From: Allomuricauda sp. F6463D
GTDB taxonomy: Bacteria; Bacteroidota; Bacteroidia; Flavobacteriales; Flavobacteriaceae
Assembly: GCF_023015965.1 (NCBI RefSeq)
Contig: NZ_JALKAN010000004.1
Location: 62,001-126,000, forward strand
Length of the DNA: 64,000 nt
Direction: 5' to 3'
A program made the position numbers and the translations under genes. Below are positions 33,351-41,633 of this stretch, one piece after another. Position 1 is the first letter of the stretch. Every line of letters starts with the position of its first letter. The notes beneath the pieces were generated by a model. It was not told where the DNA came from and did not search any database. It saw only the letters and a program-made list of their open reading frames with translations.

Positions 33351-34061
33351 TTACTCCTGCATGCTGTGGAATACGTTCTGTACATCATCATCCTCCTCGA
33401 TTTTCTCAAGAAGTTTCTCCACATCTGCAGCCTCTTCTTCGTTAAGTTCTTTGGTGACTTGCGGAATACGGTCAAATCCAGAAGAAATGATTTCAATTTC
33501 TCGTGATTCCAGTTCTTTTTGGATAGCTCCAAAATTTTCGAATGGTGCATAAATATGAATACCGTCTTCATCCACGAACACTTCTTCGGCACCAAAATCG
33601 ATCATTTCCAGTTCCAGTTCTTCCGGGTCAATGCCATCATCGCTTATAGTAAAGCTACATGTATGGTCGAACATAAACTCTACAGAACCCGAAGTGCCCA
33701 AACTACCGTTGCATTTATTAAAATAGCTCCGGATATTGGCCACGGTACGGGTATTGTTGTCCGTTGCGGTTTCAATTAAAATGGCAATACCATGGGGGGC
33801 ATACCCTTCAAAAAGCACCTCTTTATAATCGCCCTGACTTTTGTCCGATGCTCTTTTAATGGCCCGTTCAATATTGTCTTTTGGCATATTTACCGCCTTG
33901 GCATTCTGTATTACGGCGCGTAATTTGGAATTGGCGTCAGGGTCAGGACCACCCTCTTTAACTGCCATTACTATATCTTTTCCAATTCTGGTAAAGGCTT
34001 TGGACATAGCTGCCCAACGCTTCATTTTGCGCGCTTTTCTAAATTCGAATGCTCTTCCCAT
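33351..34061 (-). CDS. yebC: YebC/PmpR family protein
   Basis: 236 residues. It begins MGRAFEFRKARKMKRWAAMSKAFTRIGKDI, a Bacteroidota variant of the HSKWxxIKH start, and continues with GGPDPDANSKLRAVIQNAKAVNMPKDNIERAIKR (about 40-73) and YEGYAPHGIAILIE-like residues near 90-100. These proteins were described as transcription regulators and more recently as factors that help ribosomes at stalling motifs. The acidic C-terminus (EEEAADVEKLLEKIEEDDDVQ) is typical. The last 27 bp of this region are duplicated exactly at 27638-27664. Confidence 0.95.
   Translation of the reverse strand: MGRAFEFRKARKMKRWAAMSKAFTRIGKDIVMAVKEGGPDPDANSKLRAVIQNAKAVNMPKDNIERAIKRASDKSQGDYKEVLFEGYAPHGIAILIETATDNNTRTVANIRSYFNKCNGSLGTSGSVEFMFDHTCSFTISDDGIDPEELELEMIDFGAEEVFVDEDGIHIYAPFENFGAIQKELESREIEIISSGFDRIPQVTKELNEEEAADVEKLLEKIEEDDDVQNVFHSMQE
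33355..33381 (+). repeat. Direct repeat, copy 2: yebC 3' end
   Basis: 27 bp identical to 27638-27664, here forming the last codons of yebC (minus strand, ending in HSMQE). The two copies bracket 5,690 bp containing the IS remnant, metE and gene debris. Confidence 0.9.
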
Positions 34062-34132
34062 ATAATCTTAAATTCTGGATGAAGGCAAATTTAACAAAAA
34101 ATGCTCCTTTGTCAAGCTCAATATGCACTACA

Positions 34133-34414
34133 TTATTCTACTATTTCCTCAATGGATTTTGCAAGGTCAATATCCTTTTGGGTAATACCACCCGCATCGT
34201 GGGTGCTGAGCTTTATCGTAAGATTGTTATATACGTTTTCCCAGTTGGGATGATGGTTTTGTTTTTCGCATTCAAAGGCAATATGGGTCATCACCGAGAA
34301 CGCTTCTTTAAAATCCTTAAAGGTGAAGCATTTTTGAATCATATTATCATCTAAGGTCCAACCCGAAAGGTCTTTAAGGGCATTTTCTATTTCAATGGCG
34401 TTTAATTTCTTCAT
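34133..34414 (-). CDS. phhB: 4a-hydroxytetrahydrobiopterin dehydratase
   Basis: 93 residues. It recycles pterin after phenylalanine hydroxylase and can act as a DCoH-like protein. The active-site motif is CEKQNHHPNWENVYNNLTIKL (about 48-68, His-His-Pro then Asn-Trp), followed by STHDAGGITQKDIDLAKSIE, all standard for the family. It is 46 bp after the SDR gene on the same strand. A phenylalanine hydroxylase partner is not in the window. Confidence 0.94.
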   Translation of the reverse strand: MKKLNAIEIENALKDLSGWTLDDNMIQKCFTFKDFKEAFSVMTHIAFECEKQNHHPNWENVYNNLTIKLSTHDAGGITQKDIDLAKSIEEIVE

Positions 34415-34460
34415 AAAACTGTTTTCCTAGAAGATAATCAATTAAACAGCGAAAAGAAAA

Positions 34461-35285
34461 CTATACAGGAAGATGATGGTCAATAATTTCTTGACAGCTA
34501 ATACGAAGGTTTTTTGGCAAGATATTATCCTTGGGCAGGGCCGCCAAATAACGGTCTTCGTTGGTTGTATACACCCTTTTATAGATTGGGTGATAGTTAC
34601 CAAGATGTTCGATAACCTCCTTTATAAATTCCTCGTGTTGAATAAGGTCGCTGCTACCCAAATGAAAAATACCCGTTTTGTTCCTGTTGATCAGGTAATG
34701 GATTTGTTGGGTGAGCCTATCGTCATTGGTTACATTGATGATGAGGTTGGGGAAAACTTCAATAGGTTCATTGTTTGCTATGTTTTCCTTGATTTCTTTG
34801 ATTCTTGGAGAAGCGTTTCCAAAAACCATGGGCACTCTAAGAATAGCGGCTTTGTTTTTTGGCAACCGCATAATCATGTTCTCAATTTTTATCTTGAGCC
34901 GTCCAAAAACACTTAAAGATAGTGTTTTGTCATGCTCGTATGATGGGAATTTGCTGTAGGCATCAAAAACATTGGCCGAAGAGATAAAGTACAGTTTGGT
35001 GTCTGTCTTTATAATATATTCCATCAGGTGCTGATGCGCCTGTATCTGTGCTGGAAAATTCCCTCGAAGGGAAGATACGATGATATCCGGTCTTACCTGT
35101 TCTAGAATGTGAAATATATCATCCTCTTCTAAGTCGTATCTGTAAAACTGTTTATTTTCCGCAAAGGAGTTATTGGAGAAATAAGTGCCGTAGGTATCAA
35201 AATAGGAGCAAAGTTCTTTGTATATGGCATTGCCTACAAATCCACTTGCTCCTAATATTAAAATCTTTTTTTTATCCAAAGACAA
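34461..35285 (-). CDS. SDR-family (RmlD-like) NAD(P)-dependent reductase
   Basis: 274 residues. Rossmann motif ILILGASGFVGNAIYKEL (about 8-25) is followed by short strands typical of extended SDR proteins (PDIIVSSLRGNFPAQIQAHQ, LYFISSANVFDAYSKFPSYE). The usual catalytic YxxxK is weak: the stretch after SSANVF has YEHDKTLSLSVFGRLKIKIE, with Tyr replaced or shifted. It resembles dTDP-4-dehydrorhamnose reductase but is probably divergent in substrate. It ends one base before gcvT's stop side (adjacent genes on the same strand). Confidence 0.78.
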   Translation of the reverse strand: MSLDKKKILILGASGFVGNAIYKELCSYFDTYGTYFSNNSFAENKQFYRYDLEEDDIFHILEQVRPDIIVSSLRGNFPAQIQAHQHLMEYIIKTDTKLYFISSANVFDAYSKFPSYEHDKTLSLSVFGRLKIKIENMIMRLPKNKAAILRVPMVFGNASPRIKEIKENIANNEPIEVFPNLIINVTNDDRLTQQIHYLINRNKTGIFHLGSSDLIQHEEFIKEVIEHLGNYHPIYKRVYTTNEDRYLAALPKDNILPKNLRISCQEIIDHHLPV

Positions 35286-36374
35286 CTAGGTGTTTTTGTA
35301 AAATGGCAGTTTTACGATGGTTGCCAAAACACTGTTCTTACGAATTTGTATATGAATAGGTGTATCGACTTTAGAAAATTCTGTGTTGACGTATCCTAGT
35401 CCGATTCCTTTAGAAAGAGACGGAGACATAGTTCCCGAGGTTACTTGGCCTATCTCATTGCCATCAACATCTGAAATTGTATATCCCGATCTAGGGATTG
35501 CGCGCTCTTCCATTTGGAAAGCGATTAATTTTCTTTTGGGGCCTGCCTCTTTTTCTTTGGCAAGATTTTCACTGTTCACAAAATCTTTGGTAAACTTGGT
35601 AATCCAGCCCAAACCAGCTTCAAAAGGAGAAGTAGTATCATCAATGTCGTTGCCATATAGACAATACCCCATTTCCAATCGTAATGTATCACGAGCTGCT
35701 AAACCAATTGGTTTGATACCAAAATCGGCGCCAGCTTCCAATACTTTGTCCCACACTTGTTGCACTTCCGAGTTCTTGCAATAAATCTCAAAACCTCCAG
35801 AACCGGTATAGCCCGTTGCTGAGATAATCACATGCTCAATCCCGGCAAAATCCGATACAACAAAGTTGTAGAATTTAATAGATGATAAATCTACAGAGGT
35901 TATGGACTGCATTGCTTCAACAGCTTTTGGTCCTTGGATTGCCAAAAGCGAATAATCATCAGAAATATTTCGCATGTCCGCACCAATAGCTTCATTATAA
36001 TTGGAAATATGTTCCCAATCCTTATCAATGTTGGATGCGTTGACAACTAAAAGGTAAGTTTCGTCCTTGATTTTATATACAATAAGGTCATCGACAATAC
36101 CACCTGTTTCGTTGGGCAAACAACTATACTGCGCTTTGCCTACTGTTAATTTGGAGGCATCGTTGGTCGTTACTTTTTGGATAAGCTCCAAAGCCTTGGG
36201 CCCTTCTATCAAAAATTCCCCCATGTGGGAAACATCAAAAACCCCGACACCTTTACGTACGGTATCGTGTTCAATGTTTATGCCTTCATAGGAAACGGGC
36301 ATGTTGTAGCCCGCAAAAGGCACCATTTTAGCTCCCAATGCTTCATGCGTTTTAGTAAGTGCAGTATTTTTCAT
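35286..36374 (-). CDS. gcvT: Glycine cleavage system T protein (aminomethyltransferase)
   Basis: 362 residues from the ATG at 36374 ([17 protein letters not shown]), chosen over an ATG eight codons upstream because the family starts here. It takes the aminomethyl group from the H protein to tetrahydrofolate. [14 protein letters not shown] is at about 18-31, FDVSHMGEF near 45-53, [12 protein letters not shown] near 187-198, and [17 protein letters not shown] near 224-240. The remaining gcv genes are not adjacent, as usual in Flavobacteriaceae. No glycine riboswitch was seen upstream. Confidence 0.95.
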   Translation of the reverse strand: MKNTALTKTHEALGAKMVPFAGYNMPVSYEGINIEHDTVRKGVGVFDVSHMGEFLIEGPKALELIQKVTTNDASKLTVGKAQYSCLPNETGGIVDDLIVYKIKDETYLLVVNASNIDKDWEHISNYNEAIGADMRNISDDYSLLAIQGPKAVEAMQSITSVDLSSIKFYNFVVSDFAGIEHVIISATGYTGSGGFEIYCKNSEVQQVWDKVLEAGADFGIKPIGLAARDTLRLEMGYCLYGNDIDDTTSPFEAGLGWITKFTKDFVNSENLAKEKEAGPKRKLIAFQMEERAIPRSGYTISDVDGNEIGQVTSGTMSPSLSKGIGLGYVNTEFSKVDTPIHIQIRKNSVLATIVKLPFYKNT

Positions 36375-36398
36375 TGACTCTGTTTTTACGATTTGCAA

Positions 36399-36704
36399 AT
36401 TTATGGAATTAATTGAGGATACGCTTATTTTAGGCTGCTATGATTTTTTATGAGCCATAGCAGTGCACAGGTAAAACCTTGGTCAAACCCGTAATTTGGG
36501 ACAAGCAACAATTATGGTAGAAACTTTATTGTGCCAACGGAATGGATTACCTCTATAATCTAAATCTCTTTATTTTTAAGGGGTTTGAGGAACCAAATGC
36601 GATGCATTTTATTGTTTTCGGAAGGACAACAATAACCATCGAGGTTATTGAGGCCAAAAAAAACAACTGGGTCACTTGGACAGTTTTAAACTAACAAAAT
36701 AAGA
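36399..36704. other. Intergenic region of 306 bp between gcvT and thrC
   Basis: No established gene. It holds a possible 50-codon frame on the plus strand (36542-36694), the gcvT promoter region at its left and the thrC end at its right. No convincing thr-operon terminator hairpin was found. Confidence 0.5.
36542..36694 (+). CDS. Possible small protein or gene remnant
   Basis: 50 residues from an ATG at 36542 to a TAA. It opens MDYLYNLNLFIFKG and ends EAKKNNWVTWTVLN; the composition looks protein-like (FGRTTITIEVIEAKK would form two strands). No family is recognised and no start signal is seen. It could equally be the tail of a lost gene. Confidence 0.25.
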   Translation: MDYLYNLNLFIFKGFEEPNAMHFIVFGRTTITIEVIEAKKNNWVTWTVLN

Positions 36705-38000
36705 TTAATGCTTTAGTAGAAATTGTTTTAGCTCTTCATACGTGGCAATGGAAATGGATTTTTTGTCCTTGTTCATTACCTTTTTTATTTGTGGCGGGAT
36801 TTGCGGGGTCAACCCTAAAGTTTCTTCGACCACATCCAAAAACTTTACGGGATGTGCCGTTTCCAAGAATATACCATAGGTATCTGGATGGGATTTTTGA
36901 AATTCTTTCAACCCTAAATATCCTACGGCCCCATGAGGGTCCATAACATATCCTGTCTTGGAATGGATAGCTTTCATCGTGACTTTGGTCGATTTATCTG
37001 TAAAAGAGTAGGAGGAAAGATGTTTTTGGAGCGTTCCGAGATCGTCCTTGTACAAATGTCTGATACGGATAAAGTTGCTAGGGTCTCCCACATCCATGGC
37101 ATTGGAAATGGTGGCGATGGATGCCATGGGCTTGTACACCCCGTTTTCCATAAACTTTGGGACCACATCGTTTGCATTGGTGGAAGCTACAAAGTGTTTT
37201 ACTGGCATGCCCAGTTTTTGAGCGACCATACCTGCGCAAATATTTCCAAAATTTCCTGACGGTACAGAGAACACAATTTCTTTTCCTTTTGATTTCGCCT
37301 GTTTGTAGGCAAACAAAAAGTAGAACAGTTGGGGTAACCATCTTGCCACATTGATGCTGTTGGCCGATGTCAATTTTTTATGATCTGTGATTTCGGTATC
37401 CAAAAAAGCGGTCTTTACCATACGTTGGCAATCGTCAAACACACCGTCTACCTCCATGGCCTCGATATTTTGGCCTAAGGTGGTCAACTGTTTTTCTTGG
37501 ATTTCGCTCACTTTTCCACTAGGGTAGAGGATAAGCACCTGTACGCCATCGACACCTAAGAAACCATTGGCAACGGCTCCTCCTGTATCCCCTGAGGTGG
37601 CAACCAGAACTGTTACATCTTGTTTTTCTCCCTGTGAAAAGTAACCCAGGCAATTGGCCATAAACCGGGCACCTACATCTTTAAATGCCATAGTGGGGCC
37701 GTGGAAAAGTTCCAGGGTAGCAACATTCTCTTCAATGTCCACCACGGGGAAATCAAAATCAAGTGTATTGGAAATGATTTCTTTTAGGGCATTATCGGGA
37801 ATATCATCGCTGACAAATTGATGGATGGCACGAAAAGCTATTTCGTGATTGGACAATTCTTCGATGTTTTCAAAAAAATCTTGAGAAAGCGGTGTTATGC
37901 TCTCTGGAAAATAAAGTCCCTTGTCGGGAGCAATTCCTGCAATGACCGCTTCTTTGAATGAGGCTTGGTTACTTCTGTTATTTAGACTATGGAATTTCAT
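36705..38000 (-). CDS. thrC: Threonine synthase
   Basis: 431 residues from the ATG at 38000 (MKFHSLNNRSNQASF), four bases after the thrB stop. An ATG four codons upstream overlaps thrB. The PLP enzyme converts O-phosphohomoserine to threonine. The PLP Lys is in HGPTMAFKDVGARF (about 105-118). ATSGDTGGAVANGFLG binds the phosphate (about 137-152) and FSVPSGNFGNICAG lies at about 246-259. Last gene of the thrABC operon. Confidence 0.96.
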   Translation of the reverse strand: MKFHSLNNRSNQASFKEAVIAGIAPDKGLYFPESITPLSQDFFENIEELSNHEIAFRAIHQFVSDDIPDNALKEIISNTLDFDFPVVDIEENVATLELFHGPTMAFKDVGARFMANCLGYFSQGEKQDVTVLVATSGDTGGAVANGFLGVDGVQVLILYPSGKVSEIQEKQLTTLGQNIEAMEVDGVFDDCQRMVKTAFLDTEITDHKKLTSANSINVARWLPQLFYFLFAYKQAKSKGKEIVFSVPSGNFGNICAGMVAQKLGMPVKHFVASTNANDVVPKFMENGVYKPMASIATISNAMDVGDPSNFIRIRHLYKDDLGTLQKHLSSYSFTDKSTKVTMKAIHSKTGYVMDPHGAVGYLGLKEFQKSHPDTYGIFLETAHPVKFLDVVEETLGLTPQIPPQIKKVMNKDKKSISIATYEELKQFLLKH

Positions 38001-38004
38001 TGGA

Positions 38005-38928
38005 TCAATCAATTTTTTTTACACCTTCGCTGTTAACTTTCGATATATGGATATCAAAATCCACACCTATATTTTTATAGGTCTCTTTCATGGAATCTGC
38101 TACTCTTGTTGCGATTTCCTCGCCTTTGCTCAAGGCAAAAATTGACGGCCCGGAACCGGAAATACCACTTCCGAGTGCTCCTGCCTTTACAGCATTGGTT
38201 TTGATATTGTCAAAAGCAGGGATTAGAATAGAGCGGATGGGCTCTACAATATGATCGTGCAATGAGCGACCTATGAGTTCATAATCATTTTGGAAGAGGC
38301 CGGCGATAAGTCCGCCCAAATTGCCCCATTGTTGGATGCCTTGTTGCATGGATATCGTGGTCCTTAAAATTTTACGTGAATCAGAAGTTTTTATTTCTAT
38401 CTGCGGATGAATCACAGTTGCGTACAATTCTGAAGGTGTTGGTATGGGAATAATATCGAGCGGTTCATAACTTCTTACTAAGGTGAATCCGCCAAAAATG
38501 GCAGGGGCTACATTGTCTGCATGGGCCACATCGCTAGCCAATTTTTCGCCTTGCATAGCAAATTGCACCAACTCCAATTTGGAGAAGGGTCTGCCCAAAA
38601 ACTCGTTCATGGCCCAAACTGCACCTGCCGAACTTGCGGCACTGCTTCCAATACCGCTCCCTGGTTTGATTCGTTTGTCTATAACAATCTCAAATCCCCC
38701 GTCGTAACCGCTTTTTTCCAAAAGAGCTAAACCTGCTACGCCGGCCACATTGTTTTTGGTTTCCAGCGGAAGGTCTTGGCCAATTATTTTGGTGATTCGA
38801 ATTCCTTTTTTAGAAGTTTTTCTAACAATCATTTCATCGCCAACGGAATCCAACGCCAAACCCAAAACATCAAATCCGCAAGAAACATTGGCTATGGTTG
38901 CGGGGCAAAATACCTTTAATTCTTCCAT
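38005..38928 (-). CDS. thrB: Homoserine kinase
   Basis: 307 residues, GHMP kinase family. It opens with PATIANVSCGFDVLGLAL (about 10-27). The ATP loop is KPGSGIGSSAASSAGAVWA (about 90-108), and the C-terminal motif GALGSGISGSGPSIFAL is at about 251-267. It phosphorylates homoserine for ThrC. It sits 3 bp after thrA and 4 bp before thrC, so the three are one transcript. Confidence 0.96.
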   Translation of the reverse strand: MEELKVFCPATIANVSCGFDVLGLALDSVGDEMIVRKTSKKGIRITKIIGQDLPLETKNNVAGVAGLALLEKSGYDGGFEIVIDKRIKPGSGIGSSAASSAGAVWAMNEFLGRPFSKLELVQFAMQGEKLASDVAHADNVAPAIFGGFTLVRSYEPLDIIPIPTPSELYATVIHPQIEIKTSDSRKILRTTISMQQGIQQWGNLGGLIAGLFQNDYELIGRSLHDHIVEPIRSILIPAFDNIKTNAVKAGALGSGISGSGPSIFALSKGEEIATRVADSMKETYKNIGVDFDIHISKVNSEGVKKID

Positions 38929-38931
38929 ACC

Positions 38932-41376
38932 TTAAAAATTTCCTATTCGAACAATATCCGCAAAGATACCCGAAGCTGTTACATCTGCTCCTGCTCCTGC
39001 TCCTTTTATAATCAAGGGTTGGTCCACATAACGGTCGGTAAAGAACAATACGATGTTATCACTTCCTTCCAAGTTGTAAAAATCGTGACCTTTGGGGATT
39101 TGTTGTAATCCAACCTTTGCCTTCCCATCTTCAAATTGGGCCACATATTTAAGCTTGCAATCTACAGCGTCGGCATCATTGTATAGTTGTTGGAATTTAG
39201 CTTCATATTTCGTCAAACTTTCAAAAAATGCTTCATTGGAGTCGGCATTTAAACTTTCTTCGGGTAGAAATGCTTCATTCTCTATGTCATCGATATCCAG
39301 TTGATAACCACTTTCGCGCGCTAGAATAAGAATCTTCCTCATTACGTCTATTCCGCTTAAATCTATGGTCGGGTCAGGTTCGGTATAGCCTTGTTCCTGC
39401 GCTTGTTTTACCACATCGTGAAAGGTGGTTTTATCATTAAAACTGTTAAATATAAAGTTGAGGCTGCCAGATAATACAGCTTGTATTTTTCTAACCTTAT
39501 CTCCTGATGCGATTAAATGTTTTAGGGTGTCGATAATAGGTAAACCAGCTCCTACATTGGTTTCGAACAAATAGGGAGCATTGTATTGTTTGGCCAATTG
39601 TTTTAACTCCTTATAATAACCATAATCCGAAGAAGAGGCGATTTTATTGCAAGTCACCACAGAAATACTGTTTTTGAGGTATTTTGAATAACTTTCGGAA
39701 ACCTCGGCGCTGGCGGTATTGTCCACGAAAATACTGTTACGATAGTTTAACGAATTAATGCGGTCAAAAAATGCTTCTTTATCCGTTGGGATTCCATTGG
39801 CCAAAGCGTTTTCCCATTCTTTCAGGGAAATACCGCCTTCATCAAAAATCATTTTTCTGGAATTGCTGATTCCAATGACACGGACATTGAGTTTGAGCTC
39901 TTCTTTTAAATACGTTTTCTGTTGACGGATTTGTTCCAAGAATTTTGAGCCAACGTTCCCAACACCCATTACAAATAGATTGAGTTGTTTTATGTTTTCT
40001 TCAAAAAAGGTTTCGTGCAATGAGTTGAGCGCTTTTTTAACATCTTCCTTTCTGATGACCGCCGAGATGTTCCGTTCAGAGGCTCCTTGGGCAATTGCTC
40101 TAATATTTACATTGTTTTTACCCAGTGTGCTGAACATTTTTCCACTCAAACCTTGATGACTCTTCATATTGTCCCCAACCAAGGCTACGATTGTTAGGTC
40201 TTTTTCAACAATGACCGGTTTTATTTTTCTTGTTGCAATCTCATATTCAAAAGTCTCATTGACCACCTCTTCGGCTATGTCCGCATCTTCATCAGCTATA
40301 CCAACACAAATTGAGTGCTCGGATGATGCTTGGGTTATTAATACAATACTTATGTTTTTTAGCGATAGAGTTTCAAAGAATCGTTTGGAAATACCTGGTA
40401 TTCCAATCATGCCAGGTCCTTCCAAAGATAGTAAGCTAATGTTGCCTACATGGCTAATTCCCCTTACAGTTTTACCATTTCCGTTATGGTTTTTGGTAAT
40501 TAGAGTGCCGGGGTTTTCTGGGTCGAAAGTATTTTTAATGGCGATTGGGATGGCCTTGCCCAGTACGGGTTGAATTGTTGGTGGGTAAAGCACTTTAGCC
40601 CCAAAATGGGAAAGTTCCATGGCTTCTTGGTAACTGATATTTGAAACACATTTTGCCTGTTTCACCAGTTTAGGGTTAGCGGTGTACATTCCACTTACAT
40701 CTGTCCAAATTTCCAAAATATCTGCGTTTACCGCAGCAGCGATAATAGCGGCCGTGTAATCGGACCCACCTCTGCCCAAGGTTGTTAAATCTCCTGAAAT
40801 GCTCGATGCCACGAAGCCCGGAAGCATGGTTATTTGGTGTTGGTTGGATGCAAAGTATGTCTCGCAATCTGCGTTTGTTTTTTTAAATTCGACATTGGCC
40901 TTTCCAAAATTATTGTCTGTAGTGATAAGTTCCCTACTATCTTTAAAAATAACATCCAATCCTTCGGATTTCAGGAATTCACAAATAACAAAAGAAGATA
41001 GCAATTCGCCATAGCTTACAATTTTGTCGGATAGTTTTGGTGTAAGCTCACCAATTAGAAAAGCTCCCTCCAATAGTGTTTCGAGTATATTGAGTTCACT
41101 TTTGACCTTGCTCAGGGCGGCACTTTGTGATTTGACAGGGATTAATTCCCTGATGGCTGAAATGTGCCTATCCTCAATTTCTTTGAGACTACTTTTATAT
41201 TTTACATTTTGTTCCGACGCAAGGTTTGAAGCGTTGAGCAGTAGGTCCGTAATCCCGCCGAATGCTGATACCACAACGGCAATTTTTACCTGCTTTTGAT
41301 TACTGAGGATGGATTTGACCTTATTGATATTTTCTGGATTGGCAACAGAAGTACCACCAAACTTTAAGACTTTCAT
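38932..41376 (-). CDS. thrA: Bifunctional aspartate kinase / homoserine dehydrogenase
   Basis: 814 residues. The aspartokinase half opens MKVLKFGGTSVANPENI and holds TTLGRGGSDYTAAIIAAA (about 216-233). Two ACT regulatory domains follow (about 310-455, where threonine normally binds for feedback inhibition). The homoserine dehydrogenase half begins with the NAD(P) motif LNLFVMGVGNVGSKFLEQI (about 465) and has VTCNKIASSSDYGYYKEL near 580-597 and ETNVGAGLPIIDTLKHL near 612-628. It begins the thrABC operon. A Thr/Ile-rich leader ORF lies 65 bp upstream. Confidence 0.97.
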   Translation of the reverse strand: MKVLKFGGTSVANPENINKVKSILSNQKQVKIAVVVSAFGGITDLLLNASNLASEQNVKYKSSLKEIEDRHISAIRELIPVKSQSAALSKVKSELNILETLLEGAFLIGELTPKLSDKIVSYGELLSSFVICEFLKSEGLDVIFKDSRELITTDNNFGKANVEFKKTNADCETYFASNQHQITMLPGFVASSISGDLTTLGRGGSDYTAAIIAAAVNADILEIWTDVSGMYTANPKLVKQAKCVSNISYQEAMELSHFGAKVLYPPTIQPVLGKAIPIAIKNTFDPENPGTLITKNHNGNGKTVRGISHVGNISLLSLEGPGMIGIPGISKRFFETLSLKNISIVLITQASSEHSICVGIADEDADIAEEVVNETFEYEIATRKIKPVIVEKDLTIVALVGDNMKSHQGLSGKMFSTLGKNNVNIRAIAQGASERNISAVIRKEDVKKALNSLHETFFEENIKQLNLFVMGVGNVGSKFLEQIRQQKTYLKEELKLNVRVIGISNSRKMIFDEGGISLKEWENALANGIPTDKEAFFDRINSLNYRNSIFVDNTASAEVSESYSKYLKNSISVVTCNKIASSSDYGYYKELKQLAKQYNAPYLFETNVGAGLPIIDTLKHLIASGDKVRKIQAVLSGSLNFIFNSFNDKTTFHDVVKQAQEQGYTEPDPTIDLSGIDVMRKILILARESGYQLDIDDIENEAFLPEESLNADSNEAFFESLTKYEAKFQQLYNDADAVDCKLKYVAQFEDGKAKVGLQQIPKGHDFYNLEGSDNIVLFFTDRYVDQPLIIKGAGAGADVTASGIFADIVRIGNF

Positions 41377-41441
41377 AAAGAAATTTTATTGTAAAAAATT
41401 GAAAATAGGTTAAAAAACGGACGGAATTATATATAGCAGAC

Positions 41442-41495
41442 TTACCCCAATGGGGTGGTGGTAACAATAGTAATGATGGATGAAAAAGTGTTCAT
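41442..41495 (-). CDS. thrL: thr operon leader peptide
   Basis: Minus-strand ATG at 41495 opens a 17-codon frame: MNTFSSIITIVTTTPLG, then TAA. It contains five Thr and four Ile/Val, the end products of the pathway that starts with thrA. Its size, position (stop 65 bp before the thrA ATG) and composition match the leader peptides of attenuated thr operons such as E. coli thrL, though the sequence is unrelated. A short hairpin ACCCC-ATT-GGGGT overlaps its last codons, and CCGTCCGTTTTTT lies 25 nt downstream. The symbol is by analogy. Confidence 0.75.
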   Translation of the reverse strand: MNTFSSIITIVTTTPLG

Positions 41496-41549
41496 CAAAT
41501 TAAGGTTAATATCCGTTGGTTTTAGTTCCATTACTTTATAATGAGATGA

Positions 41550-41580
41550 TAAAAGTAGTACTTTTGAATACTTCATCAAA
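41550..41580 (-). promoter_or_regulatory. thr operon promoter
   Basis: On the minus strand TTTG (41580-41577), a 19-bp spacer and TACTTTTA (41557-41550, one off TAnnTTTG). Predicted start near 41543, about 48 nt ahead of the leader-peptide ATG and 167 nt ahead of thrA, leaving room for an attenuator. Confidence 0.6.
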
Positions 41581-41633
41581 TCATTGGTGTTGTTTTTGTG
41601 AAATCCTTACGAATAATCAATATTTTTTGCCGA

